NCBI GenBank assembly: GCA_003612585.1
Contig: RAZH01000007.1
Span: 62,001-126,000, forward strand
Origin: a bacterium 1XD42-54
GTDB taxonomy: Bacteria; Bacillota; Clostridia; Lachnospirales; Lachnospiraceae
Direction of reading: 5' to 3'
Length of the DNA stretch: 64,000 nucleotides
Both the position numbers and the translations under genes were made by a program. Shown here in pieces: positions 1-8,494 of the stretch (the first letter of the stretch is position 1; each line of letters starts with the position of its first letter). The notes under the pieces were generated by a model. That model did no database searches. It was not told the DNA's origin and saw only the letters and a list, made by a program, of their open reading frames with translations.

Positions 1-719
1 TTCAGCGCCTCTATCTCCGCCTCTGTGTTTCCCCCATTGTACAAATCCGCATACGCCTGGGCAAAAACAAAGGTTTCCAGCCACCAGCGGTTCGCACCGA
101 TCGGCGTATCAATTCCGTTTTCCTGAAACACCTTACAGCATTCCAGCAGATCCTCCGGAGTCTCCGGCAGCTTCAGGTCATACTGTTCAAACATATCCTG
201 ATTCACAAATAACCCATATGCAACAACCTCCTGCGGAATCGCAACCAACCTGCCATTTACGGTATTTGCCGTTTTCACGACCTCTCTTAAATTCTCTGCA
301 CTGTCAAGGCAGGACAGATCCAGCAGCTTTTCCTCTTCCCCAAGGGCCTGAATCACGTCAGGATTCAGCAGATAAATATCATCCATATTGTTGCGCGCCC
401 GCTCAAGCGCCACGTCATCGTACGTTTTTTCCTGATAGTTTTCCGCCGTATAGGTTATATACGCAAGATTAACCCCCAGCTTCTCCTCTGCCATGGCTAC
501 GGTTTGGTCAAACGCACTTCTCGCGACATTTTCAGCATTTGGTTTTATCTTTTCCATGGGGCTGAATAAATTTACTGTCTTTTTATTTCCAACCTCTGTC
601 ACAATCAGATTTTCCCCTGTTTGTCTGTCCTGCCCACACGCTGTTACGCCAAATACCGCCATTGCTGCCAGCAGCGCTACCTGAACGAATCTGCTGCCCT
701 TATATTTTTTTCTTACCAT
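1..719 (-). CDS. Extracellular solute-binding lipoprotein (sugar ABC transporter type), partial
   Basis: The reading frame starts at ATG 717-719 and runs off the left edge of the window, leaving about 239 residues. It opens with a basic, hydrophobic signal peptide ending in a lipobox (FGVTAC, Cys at about residue 28), so the product should be lipid-anchored on the outer face of the membrane. The next part contains AIPQEVVAYGLFVNQDMFEQY, a pattern typical of family 1 (MalE-like) solute-binding proteins, where a small-residue strand precedes the binding cleft. The ligand cannot be read from the fragment. It lies 86 bp downstream of a hybrid histidine kinase in the same orientation, so a sensory or uptake partnership is possible, but no permease genes are visible. 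Confidence 0.8.
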   Translation of the reverse strand, partial: MVRKKYKGSRFVQVALLAAMAVFGVTACGQDRQTGENLIVTEVGNKKTVNLFSPMEKIKPNAENVARSAFDQTVAMAEEKLGVNLAYITYTAENYQEKTYDDVALERARNNMDDIYLLNPDVIQALGEEEKLLDLSCLDSAENLREVVKTANTVNGRLVAIPQEVVAYGLFVNQDMFEQYDLKLPETPEDLLECCKVFQENGIDTPIGANRWWLETFVFAQAYADLYNGGNTEAEIEAL

Positions 720-780
720 TCCTATTTTTGAGCCCTTTCCTCTCCTATACAATTCCAATATCTGTAAAGGCGTTTATGCA

Positions 781-801
781 AGATAGAATACCATTCTATC
801 T
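781..801. other. Perfect 9-bp hairpin after the histidine kinase gene
   Basis: AGATAGAAT (781-789) and its exact complement ATTCTATCT (793-801) are separated by three bases and lie 4 bases beyond the kinase stop codon. No T-run follows in the direction of transcription, so it is a weak terminator at best. It could instead stabilise the mRNA end or serve as a protein-binding site. Confidence 0.4.
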
Positions 802-805
802 TTCT

Positions 806-3391
806 CTATCGGTACGCTCTGATCACCGCCTTTAACAGCTCGATATCAAGAGGCTTTGCCACATGGGCGTTCATCCCCGCATCCAGCGCCGCCTTTTCAT
901 CTTCTGCAAAAGCATTTGCCGTCATCGCAATAATCGGTATCTCTTTTGCACGGCTGCAATCCAGCGCCCGGATTGCCTTTGTGGCCTCATAACCGTTCAT
1001 TACCGGCATCTGCACATCCATCAGGATTGCATCAAACTCAGCTGGATCAGCATTTTGGAAACGTTCCACTGCCCTCTGTCCATTTTCCACAATTTCACAG
1101 CTGGCGCCTTCCATATCCAGAAGCTCTGTCAGAATTTCCGCATTGATCTCGTTATCCTCCGCCGCAAGAAAATGCAGCCCTTCCAGACTGTTGTCCTGTA
1201 CACTGTATTCTTTTTCCGCATCTCCCATCTGCAGCTCCTGAATTTTGTCCTTCAGTGCAGAGACAAAAAACGGTTTGGTCAAAATACCTGTATTCTTGAT
1301 CTGAAGAACGGATTCTACGCCGTTGGCATCAAAATCGGTCAGAAAAATCAGTGGCACACGATCAGGTAGTGTCTCCCGTACAGCCTTCGCCGCGGCTTCC
1401 CCTACTTTTCTGGCACCCTCATCTCTTTCCGCCCCCTGCGGACACCAATCCATGAGAATCACATGATAATTCTTTTCTGCTCTCATCCCATCCCGTATCA
1501 CCTGTATGGCTTCTTCTTCGTCATCTGCCGTATCCACCAGAATTTCAGCTTCTTCCATCAGTAGCCGGATATTCTTGCAAGCCTGCTCATCCCGATTCAC
1601 AACCAGAATCCGGCTAATTCCGTTTTCCTTCCAGAAGCGCTTGTCAGCCTGGTCTTCCGGGATACGGAATTCCAGTTCAACCCGAAACAGACTGCCCTTA
1701 TTTACTTCACTGAAAACCTCGATTGTGCCGCCCATAAGCTCGACAATATTCTTCGTGATTGCCATGCCAAGCCCCGTACCTTGCACCTTGTTGGTTGTAC
1801 TGTTTTCCGCCCTTGTAAATGCATCAAAAATGGTAGTCAGGTATTCCGGCGTCATTCCATAGCCATCATCCTGCACCTCAATCCGGATATGCTCATACTG
1901 ACCCGACCGTTGTTTCAATCCGATGATACGGAACCAGATGTTTCCGCCATCCGGCGTATATTTCACCGCATTAGAAAGAAGATTGATCAGAACCTGATTG
2001 ACCCGCATCTCGTCTCCGATCAGATATTCATGCTTGATATCCCGGACCTCGACGTAAAAATTCTGATGCTTTGCTTTCGCCATTGGCTGAATAATCGCAT
2101 CCACCGACGATACCAGATCATTCAGGGTAAATCTCTCATAAGCAAGCACAACCTTCCCGCTTTCAATTTTAGATACATCGAGAACATCATTTATCAGACT
2201 GAGCAAATGCTGTCCGGAGGCCATGATCTTTTTCGTATATTCCCGCACTTTGACCGGATTCTCCGCATCCATGGAAAGAAGCTTTGTAAAACCAAGAACC
2301 GCATTCATCGGCGTTCGAATGTCGTGCGACATATTCGAGAGAAATGTTGTCTTGGAATGATTCGCAATCTGAGCGGCCTGCAACGCCTCCGCAAGCTGTT
2401 TGTTATGAATTTCGCGCTCCGCTTCCCGTTCCGACCTGATCTTATTTTGCTGACTCTGATTCCAGTAATACAAAACGCAGCACACAAAAAATGCCACCAG
2501 CATCACAGCGACAACAATATAGATATTCTGGTTGACCGTTCTGCCCTCCTGCTGAATTGCCTCAATCGGTACATACCCAACCAGAAAAATCGTCCCTCCA
2601 TTCACTGCCCACATATAATTCAGCGCCTGCACGCCTTGAATATTATGATAAAACAAAAGATCCCTGTTGTTTTCCAGACAATCGGCAACCTCTTTTTGAA
2701 GCTTCTCATCTTCAATGCTGTTCGCCCGGTAAAAATCTTCCAGATTCAAATGCCCCGCACTGCGTTTTCCCATGCCTTTTGGTTTCAGCACAAAACGCTG
2801 TGTCTCTGCATCCATAATGTAAAGCATAGCCCGCTGATTATAAAATCCGTCCGGTAATGAACGGTCCAGGAAATCATAGACGTACTCAATATAAAGCGTG
2901 GCGATCTCCTGACCGTCTTTTTCAACAGGACATTTCATGGAATAAGCCCATGCGCCCATATAATTGACGTAGGATTCTGAAATCGGAAGACCATTCACTT
3001 CTCCCCCTTGGGTAAAGTCCAGAGCTTCTCCTGAAAAGTTTTCCCCTGTATTGGAAACTCCTTGCGTCTGCCCCGACTGGATCAGAGATACTTTTGCTAT
3101 CATCTGGTTCTTCCCGTAGGAACGAATATATTCTTCAGGATCTTCTGTCGATGCAACTTCCCTTGCAATCATGGTCTGAAATTCCGCTTCATTTCTCAGA
3201 ACCGCCTCGATTGTGCTTTTAATCAGATTCAGACTTTCGCTCAGATTTTGAATTGCGGACGCAGACATTTCCCGGGATATCTTCTGCGACACGGAAAAAA
3301 CAACAGCTCCCAAAATACTAAAAACCAATAGAATCGGAATGAACAAAGAAATCCCTCTGTTTTTCCTGCTCCGGCTCTGTTTCTCCTTCAT
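806..3391 (-). CDS. Hybrid sensor histidine kinase with two receiver domains
   Basis: Membrane-bound sensor of about 861 residues. The order is: first membrane helix (about 15-37), extracellular sensor of about 250 residues (Cache-like by layout only), second helix (about 290-313), HisKA dimerisation helix with phospho-acceptor motif SHDIRTPMNA (about 355), HATPase_c with DDGYGM and GTGLGMAITKNIVELMGG, then two receivers. The first receiver has the acceptor Asp in ILMDW and Lys in LTKPFF. The second has ILMDVQMPVMNG, MTANAF and AKPLD. No output domain or Hpt domain is present, so it should pass phosphate to a separate partner not seen here. I chose ATG 3391, 9 bases after a GGGAG site, over an in-frame TTG two codons upstream. 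Confidence 0.9.
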   Translation of the reverse strand: MKEKQSRSRKNRGISLFIPILLVFSILGAVVFSVSQKISREMSASAIQNLSESLNLIKSTIEAVLRNEAEFQTMIAREVASTEDPEEYIRSYGKNQMIAKVSLIQSGQTQGVSNTGENFSGEALDFTQGGEVNGLPISESYVNYMGAWAYSMKCPVEKDGQEIATLYIEYVYDFLDRSLPDGFYNQRAMLYIMDAETQRFVLKPKGMGKRSAGHLNLEDFYRANSIEDEKLQKEVADCLENNRDLLFYHNIQGVQALNYMWAVNGGTIFLVGYVPIEAIQQEGRTVNQNIYIVVAVMLVAFFVCCVLYYWNQSQQNKIRSEREAEREIHNKQLAEALQAAQIANHSKTTFLSNMSHDIRTPMNAVLGFTKLLSMDAENPVKVREYTKKIMASGQHLLSLINDVLDVSKIESGKVVLAYERFTLNDLVSSVDAIIQPMAKAKHQNFYVEVRDIKHEYLIGDEMRVNQVLINLLSNAVKYTPDGGNIWFRIIGLKQRSGQYEHIRIEVQDDGYGMTPEYLTTIFDAFTRAENSTTNKVQGTGLGMAITKNIVELMGGTIEVFSEVNKGSLFRVELEFRIPEDQADKRFWKENGISRILVVNRDEQACKNIRLLMEEAEILVDTADDEEEAIQVIRDGMRAEKNYHVILMDWCPQGAERDEGARKVGEAAAKAVRETLPDRVPLIFLTDFDANGVESVLQIKNTGILTKPFFVSALKDKIQELQMGDAEKEYSVQDNSLEGLHFLAAEDNEINAEILTELLDMEGASCEIVENGQRAVERFQNADPAEFDAILMDVQMPVMNGYEATKAIRALDCSRAKEIPIIAMTANAFAEDEKAALDAGMNAHVAKPLDIELLKAVIRAYR

Positions 3392-3459
3392 CCTCAATCT
3401 CCCTTTCTATCAAAGCATCTGTGTCCTCCCCCAAAAGGAAACAAATACGACAGAGTTAT

Positions 3460-3933
3460 TTAATTTCCATCCGTGCAATTCGCCGCGTCAATTGCAATCG
3501 TCAGCATCAATGCCATCAATTCATCTTCCGGATTAACAATATCAATCACATATGTATCTCCCCAGTGAAACAGTTCCTTCCTGATATGCGCTACACTTCT
3601 GTCGCCGGAAAACACCTCGTAATCCCAGCCCATAAAATCTCCTTCTGCATTCCAGCCATTCAAATCAATCTCATATTTTGGCTTTAACCATGTAAATTTC
3701 CGCTGCACCCTCCCACAGTATCTGCCCTCCATTTCAATCTCAAATGCAGGAAGCATCGTGATCAATTTCTGCCGGATCACCCCCAGCTCACTGCCGGAAG
3801 TGTCGTAAACATGCAGACGGTGTCCAAATGCAAAAAGCTCTGCTTTCACAAAATATTTTTCTGTTTCATTTTCATCATATATGTCATAAGTATCGCTCCA
3901 TGAAAATACTCTCTGTTTTATCAACAATTTCAT
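3460..3933 (-). CDS. LURP-one-related / YxjI-like beta-barrel protein
   Basis: A 157-residue soluble protein with the repeated strand pattern of the LURP-one/tubby-like fold (Pfam LOR, formerly DUF567): KQRVFSWSDTYDIYDENE, then YFVKAELFAFGHRLHVYD, then IRQKLITMLPAFEIEM, each a strand pair. The C-terminal helix LMALMLTIAIDAAN is the usual buried hydrophobic helix of the fold. Bacterial members have no settled function; membrane phospholipid interaction is suggested from the scramblase relatives. A good AGGAGAG site precedes the ATG. It stands alone, divergent from the polymerase gene to its right. Confidence 0.75.
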   Translation of the reverse strand: MKLLIKQRVFSWSDTYDIYDENETEKYFVKAELFAFGHRLHVYDTSGSELGVIRQKLITMLPAFEIEMEGRYCGRVQRKFTWLKPKYEIDLNGWNAEGDFMGWDYEVFSGDRSVAHIRKELFHWGDTYVIDIVNPEDELMALMLTIAIDAANCTDGN

Positions 3934-4129
3934 CTTAAGTCTCTCCTGCCTTCCTAATTTATGTCTCTAATCTATCATGAAATTATATTTTTTTCAAACG
4001 CTCTTTGTTTTTCTTTTCAAATCTCTGCCACACAAACAGGGACATTTCTCTGTTCGCCCAGCAGAACACATAAAAACCAGGATACGATCACATAATATTC
4101 CTATCAAATTAGAAAGAGACGCCCATATT

Positions 4130-5389
4130 ATGCAGCACCCAGTAATCCTTCATTCCGATATGAATAATTTTTACGCTTCCGTTGAATGCCTGGATAATCC
4201 CAGCCTGCGCGGAAAACCGATGGCAGTGACCGGCGATCCTGATGCCCGGCATGGGATTGTTCTGGCCAAAAATTATGAGGCAAAAAAATATGGTGTTGCA
4301 ACTGGCGATCCTTTATGGATGGCCAGACAAAAATGCCCGGATATCATATTTACTCCTCCAAGGTATGAGCGATATATCGAGTTTTCGCAGGCCGCCAGTG
4401 AAATATATGAGGAGTATACTGACAGAGTGGAGTCCTTTGGCCTTGATGAGTGCTGGCTCGATGTAAGTGAATCCATCAATCTCTTTGGAAATGGGAAGGA
4501 AATAGCTGATCAAATCCGTGACCGGATGAAACAGGAACTTGGTCTTACTGCGAGTGTTGGGGTGTCCTATAACAAAATTTTTGCAAAGCTCGGAAGCGAC
4601 CTGAAAAAGCCAGATGCCACCACTGTAATTGGTGACGATTTCCGGGAAAAAATCTGGAAACTTCCCGCTGATATGCTTCTTTATGTCGGGAAGGCCACAT
4701 ATGCAAAGCTGATAAAACACGGCATTCACTCTATTGGTGATCTGGCCCGCAGTGAGCCTGCATTTTTAGAACAACTGCTGGGGAAAAACGGAATCATGCT
4801 CTGGACATTTGCCAATGGACTTGACCGTTCGCCTGTTTCGCACGTCTATTCTCACCGGGTCATCAAAACCATAGGCAACAGCACCACCACGCCGCGCGAT
4901 CTGACAAGCGACACAGACATCCGCATCATCCTGCATATTCTATCAGAAAGTGTTGCAGAACGAATGCGTCTGGAACACTTTTACTGCCGCAGTGTTCAAA
5001 TCAGCATACGTGATAATACCCTGACGTCCTATGAACGTCAGGGTAGGCTTCTGCTTCCGACTTGTACCGCACAGGCAATTTTTGAAAAAGCGTTTGAATT
5101 GTATTGCCGCAATCGTCCATCGAATCCAGTACGCAGTCTTGGGGTACGCGCCTGCAACCTTTCTTATATGAAATATCGTCAGCTTTCCTTTTTAGCAGAC
5201 GCCGTCAAAGACCAGCGCCAGGAAGAACTGGAACGGAGTATTGATCACATACGTCATCGTTATGGCCACTATGCCATTCAGCGCGGAATTATGCTCATAG
5301 ATAAAAATTTATCTCATCTCGATCCAATTTCAGAACACACGATTTATCCAGAAGCATTTTTAAAAAGACAATCAAATGACCCATTTTAG
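4130..5389 (+). CDS. dinB: Y-family DNA polymerase (DNA polymerase IV type)
   Basis: Error-prone translesion polymerase of 419 residues. The palm carries the metal-binding motifs HSDMNNFYASVE near the start and SFGLDECWLDVSES at about 105-118. The thumb helix-hairpin-helix region GVSYNKIFAKLGSDLKKPD and a little-finger domain follow, so the length is normal. The steric-gate position is Tyr (FYASVE), as in archaeal Dpo4, rather than the Phe of E. coli DinB. An in-frame ATG at 3977 would add 51 residues of low-complexity leader; I prefer ATG 4130 because the family begins here and AGAAAGAGA lies upstream. It is one of few plus-strand genes in this half and converges with the sigma factor gene. 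No LexA-type site was identified. Confidence 0.88.
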   Translation: MQHPVILHSDMNNFYASVECLDNPSLRGKPMAVTGDPDARHGIVLAKNYEAKKYGVATGDPLWMARQKCPDIIFTPPRYERYIEFSQAASEIYEEYTDRVESFGLDECWLDVSESINLFGNGKEIADQIRDRMKQELGLTASVGVSYNKIFAKLGSDLKKPDATTVIGDDFREKIWKLPADMLLYVGKATYAKLIKHGIHSIGDLARSEPAFLEQLLGKNGIMLWTFANGLDRSPVSHVYSHRVIKTIGNSTTTPRDLTSDTDIRIILHILSESVAERMRLEHFYCRSVQISIRDNTLTSYERQGRLLLPTCTAQAIFEKAFELYCRNRPSNPVRSLGVRACNLSYMKYRQLSFLADAVKDQRQEELERSIDHIRHRYGHYAIQRGIMLIDKNLSHLDPISEHTIYPEAFLKRQSNDPF

Positions 5390-5457
5390 AAGGCCTCACC
5401 TGTGGATGCAAAACTGTTTCTGAAATAAAATACTCGAAAAGTAAGGCGGCTCATCTC

Positions 5458-6300
5458 CTATGCTTTTCTCACAACGGAAAACGCTGGCCCATTTAAAAAA
5501 TCTTCTATAAACTTTTTCAGACTCTGTGGGGACTGATACGTTTTACAGAAAGAAAATTCCTGGGAAAGACCGTCAATTTCCTCCATTGCCGCTTTAAACA
5601 CTTTTATTTCTTTTGGTACAGCATTCGTAAAATCCAGCTTTGCCGGATTGATGCGATGATTCTGAATCGCATAATTCACTCTTTTTACACAGCGGCAGGA
5701 GCCGTTGCCATATGCACCGCAGTATTCCTTTAAAAAGTCCGCCACCTTTCGGCGTACTCTCGAAAGGCGCTGCCGGTAAGCCTCGGGCGTAATGTCAAGA
5801 ATCTCCGCTGCAATCCGGCTGTCGAGCTGAAACATTGTTCCCAAAATAAAAATACAGCGGTTTTCGGCATCCAGACATTGAAGCATAACATTGGTACAGG
5901 AGAGCTTTAATTCTTCCGCCAAAATGGACTGTTCCACATTCTGTGTCAAATCCGGCACATTCGTAATGTCTGCATTTTTGATATCGTCCCCATAAAATTC
6001 AAAGGTAAGCGGGAACCTGGCAAACATATGCTTTTTATAATTTTTCAGATAGTTCGAAGCAATGCTGAATACCCAGGTTCCAAAAGCGCTCTCCCCTTTG
6101 AAAGATGACAGATGGGTAATGATTTTCAGCAAAATATCCTGCGTTGCGTCTTCCGCATCCGGATAAGTTCCCAGCATACGCAAAGAAAGGTTAAACACCA
6201 AATCTTGTACGCTGAGGATCACGGTCTCAAGGGCTTCCTTATCTCCTGCAGTGGCTTTCTGGATAAAATCCAGCAACTCTTCATTTGTAAACTGATTCAT
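5458..6300 (-). CDS. RNA polymerase sigma factor, ECF-like, with Cys-bearing C-terminal extension
   Basis: 280-residue sigma-70 family factor. Region 2 is seen in DLVFNLSLRMLGTYPDAEDATQD and GTWVFSIASNYLKNY (DNA melting and -10 recognition). Region 4 is seen as AAEILDITPEAYRQRLSRVRRKVADFL. Beyond region 4 lies an extension of about 90 residues beginning CGAYGNGSCRCVKRVNYAI, absent from classical ECF factors but common in one clostridial subgroup. An in-frame ATG at 6360 would add 20 residues; ATG 6300 is chosen because GAGGAAGT lies just upstream. No anti-sigma gene is adjacent, so how it is held inactive is unclear. Confidence 0.82.
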   Translation of the reverse strand: MNQFTNEELLDFIQKATAGDKEALETVILSVQDLVFNLSLRMLGTYPDAEDATQDILLKIITHLSSFKGESAFGTWVFSIASNYLKNYKKHMFARFPLTFEFYGDDIKNADITNVPDLTQNVEQSILAEELKLSCTNVMLQCLDAENRCIFILGTMFQLDSRIAAEILDITPEAYRQRLSRVRRKVADFLKEYCGAYGNGSCRCVKRVNYAIQNHRINPAKLDFTNAVPKEIKVFKAAMEEIDGLSQEFSFCKTYQSPQSLKKFIEDFLNGPAFSVVRKA

Positions 6301-6413
6301 ACTTCCTCTTTTCTGAAGTGCAAATGATATTGGTTTTGGGAAATACAGAAAAAAATACATCTGTATCAGACTTCAAACTTTGCGGCACTTCCACGTAAAG
6401 CGGTTCCCTCCTA

Positions 6414-6428
6414 TGTGATAAAATCACA
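6414..6428. promoter_or_regulatory. Palindrome TGTGA-N5-TCACA upstream of the sigma factor gene
   Basis: A perfect 5-bp inverted repeat with AT-rich centre (TGTGATAAAATCACA) about 115 bases upstream of the sigma factor start. The half-sites equal the CRP/FNR-family core, but the spacer is 5 rather than 6. It may be an operator for a CRP-family regulator; no direct proof. Confidence 0.3.
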
Positions 6429-6524
6429 GTTCAATAAGTACATGAAATTAGACAATGTTTCTTCTTCTGTGTGACAGAATTTTTTTATTTTTCAATGCGA
6501 TTTTATTAGCTGCCACCGCAGATG

Positions 6525-6561
6525 CAAAAAAGCACTCCTCAGATTACCTCTGAGAAGCGCT
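6525..6561 (-). terminator. Intrinsic terminator behind the stranded lysS tail
   Basis: A 13-bp stem (AGCGCTTCTCAGA with TCTGAGGAGTGCT, two wobbles) and a 5-base loop are followed by six Ts on the minus strand. It starts 12 bases after the stop codon of the lysS tail fragment, the position expected for the original lysS terminator. A related hairpin sits downstream of the intact lysS at 23835-23871. Confidence 0.85.
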
Positions 6562-6572
6562 CTCATTTTCTG

Positions 6573-7052
6573 TTAATACAGCTTGGCACCAGCCGGAATA
6601 TGATGATCAACCATCAGAAGATGAAGTTTTTCTTCTCCCTCTTCCTCGTGGATGGCGCTGAGCAGCATTCCGCAGGATTCAATTCCCATCATGGCCCTTG
6701 GCGGCAGGTTAGTAATCGCAATCAGTGTCTTTCCTACCAGATCTTCAGGCTCATAGAAAGCGTGAATACCGCTTAAGATTGTGCGGTCTTTGTCTGTTCC
6801 ATCGTCCAGTGTAAACTGGAGAAGCTTTTTGCTCTTAGGTACTGCCACACATGCTTTCACTTTTACAGCTCTGAAATCAGACTTGCTAAATGTATCGAAA
6901 TCCACTTCATCTTTGAACAACGGTTCAATCTCTACTTTAGAGAAATCAATGACTTCCTCTACTGGTTCAGCAACTGTTTCTGCTGCCTTCGTCTCTGACT
7001 TTGCCGCTTTTTTCGCAGCCGCGTCTGTTCCAAGCGATTTCATCGTCGGGAA
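6573..7052 (-). pseudogene. lysS: Displaced C-terminal tRNA-binding domain of LysRS (second copy)
   Basis: This encodes about 156 residues that align end to end with the last 157 residues of the intact lysS at 24013-25947. Shared blocks include [60 protein letters not shown] and the C-terminus IPAGAKLY. Similarity begins abruptly at TTCCCGACGATGAAATC, which matches the junction in lysS, and nothing upstream encodes a catalytic domain. No ribosome-binding site precedes the ATG at 7043, so it is probably untranslated. Most likely this is the original host tail, cut off when the element entered lysS. If the crossover was at the other end of the repeat, it would instead be the element-borne copy. 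Confidence 0.85.
7039..7052. repeat. Proposed attachment-site core, integrase side
   Basis: TTCATCGTCGGGAA matches TTCATTGTCGGGAA at 24467-24480 in 13 of 14 positions. Homology between the two lysS tails ends exactly here on the outer side. It is therefore the likeliest strand-exchange site, although a perfect 30-base identity near the 3' end of the repeat (starting at 6606 and 24046) is an alternative. Confidence 0.5.
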
Positions 7053-7144
7053 TTTTTTTGATTTTTCTTCATTACCCTTCGTGATGCTTCGCTGAGCTAT
7101 TCCTATTAAATTGTCTTCTCTTCATCACCATTCATGATGAATCA

Positions 7145-7201
7145 TTGTCAAATCATATCTGTTGTCAATTTGATGTCATTTGGTTATTTCTGTTGTCAGA
7201 T
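7145..7201. repeat. Direct TTGTCA repeats, probable integrase arm sites (left)
   Basis: TTGTCAAAT (7145-7153), TTGTCAATT (7162-7170), ATGTCATTT (7173-7181) and TTGTCAGAT (7193-7201) lie in the same orientation between the lysS tail fragment and the integrase stop codon. The same 9-mer occurs twice at the opposite end of the element, as expected for arm-type binding sites. Confidence 0.5.
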
Positions 7202-7222
7202 GAAAGGGTTCATAAGCCCTTC

Positions 7223-8458
7223 TTAAAATACATCCATTGTTGCAGCCAAATGTTCAAATGTTTCCTGTTTTTTCTCCTCTGTCGCTTCTGCATAGATATC
7301 CATAGTGGTCTGAATATCCTTATGCCCCATGATCGACTGGATTATTTTCAGGTTTGTTTCTCTTTCACAAAGCCTTGTGCAAAATGTGTGTCTCAAGCTG
7401 TGCGCTGAAAAATCCGGCAACAGCACCGGCTCTCGATGCTCTTTTTTTGCCTCTACTTCTTCTGTTGCATTATAAGCAGATGAGATTCTCTTGATTGCAC
7501 GATTGACTGACTGGGCATTCATTATATTTCCATAACGGTTACAGAAAACAAAGCCTGTCATCCCATCAATCTCTGCATCTGTCCAGCCATTTTCTTTCTG
7601 CTCTTCCCAGATCATTTCAAAAGCATCTTTCACTGTATCCAACATGGGAATCGTACGCATTCCGGCTTCAGTTTTCGGCGTTGAAATGTGATTTTCCGAT
7701 GCCCGGTCTTCTCCTACTGGATAATACGTCAGATTATGATTGATGCTGATAATTCGCTTCTCATAATTGATGTCTTCCCATCGAAGCCCTAAAACTTCGC
7801 CGATTCGGCACCCGGTTCCAAGAAAAATCGTAAAAATCGGCCACCAGTGAAAATAAATCGGATGCGTAGCAATATATTCCATGAATGCTCTCTGCTGTGG
7901 AATAGTCAGTGCATGTCTCACACCGGTTTTCATGCCTAAGTTTTTCTTTAATTCTGCCATGACTCCATCCGTAGGATTTTTTCTGATAATGTCATCCCTT
8001 ACAGCCAGTTGAAAAGTCGGATGCAATAACGTGTGAATGGTTTCCAACGTGTTGATTTTCAGTTCCTGCTTCTCAATCAGGTGATTATAGAACTGCACCA
8101 CATCAGAATACTTAATCTCTGCTATATTCCGCTTTCCAAATGTATCCCGGATAAATCGGTCATACATATAAAGATAATTGCTCTTGGTCGTTGGTTTCAG
8201 ATTGTTTTTGAGACTCATGTAACGGTCAAATACAAAATTTATTGTAGCCTTTCCGGCAACATAAATATCCAGACCGTCCATCTGATCTTTCATGAGCTGT
8301 GCTTCTTTTTCCCGAAGCGTTACAAGGTCTTGTGCATAAACATATTTACGTCTTCCGAGAGGATCCGTATAAGTATATACATATCTCCCATCTGAACGTC
8401 TCTGTGATTCACCTTTCCGCAGGACTCTGCCCCGCAGATCTTTTCTTGTCTGTGCCAT
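7223..8458 (-). CDS. int: Tyrosine-family site-specific integrase (Tn916-like)
   Basis: 411-residue integrase that would catalyse insertion and excision of the element. An N-terminal arm-binding domain (RRSDGRYVYTYTDPLGRRKYVYA) is followed by a SAM-like core-binding domain (about 70-165). The catalytic domain has the full set of active residues: Arg218 in GTGCRIGEVLGLRW, Lys262, His353-x-x-Arg356 in HSLRHTFCTR, His379 in IMGHKD and Tyr389 in MDIYAEA. It lies at the end of the element next to the stranded lysS tail, reading toward it. The start has AGGAGG seven bases upstream, inside a hairpin (8466-8485) that could limit translation. Confidence 0.95.
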   Translation of the reverse strand: MAQTRKDLRGRVLRKGESQRRSDGRYVYTYTDPLGRRKYVYAQDLVTLREKEAQLMKDQMDGLDIYVAGKATINFVFDRYMSLKNNLKPTTKSNYLYMYDRFIRDTFGKRNIAEIKYSDVVQFYNHLIEKQELKINTLETIHTLLHPTFQLAVRDDIIRKNPTDGVMAELKKNLGMKTGVRHALTIPQQRAFMEYIATHPIYFHWWPIFTIFLGTGCRIGEVLGLRWEDINYEKRIISINHNLTYYPVGEDRASENHISTPKTEAGMRTIPMLDTVKDAFEMIWEEQKENGWTDAEIDGMTGFVFCNRYGNIMNAQSVNRAIKRISSAYNATEEVEAKKEHREPVLLPDFSAHSLRHTFCTRLCERETNLKIIQSIMGHKDIQTTMDIYAEATEEKKQETFEHLAATMDVF

Positions 8459-8465
8459 ATAAAAT

Positions 8466-8485
8466 CCTCCTTTAAATAAAGGAAG
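8466..8485 (-). promoter_or_regulatory. Hairpin enclosing the integrase ribosome-binding site
   Basis: On the transcript, CTTCCTTTA pairs with TAAAGGAGG (9 bp, one wobble, about 2-4 base loop). The whole Shine-Dalgarno sequence AGGAGG is in the 3' arm, 7 bases before the integrase ATG. This is a plausible translational brake on integrase synthesis. Confidence 0.45.
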
Positions 8486-8494
8486 GACTACATA

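Noticed and set aside
1781-2857. Long plus-strand frame opposite the hybrid kinase
   Set aside because: It is the antisense of conserved kinase domains, has no ribosome-binding site and no motif.
3977-4129. Longer start for the DNA polymerase IV gene
   Set aside because: The extra 51 residues match nothing in the family and the ATG at 4130 sits right before the first conserved block.
7044-7110. A separate small gene upstream of the stranded lysS tail
   Set aside because: The short ATG frame here shifts out of frame and stops at once; the homology boundary explains the sequence better.
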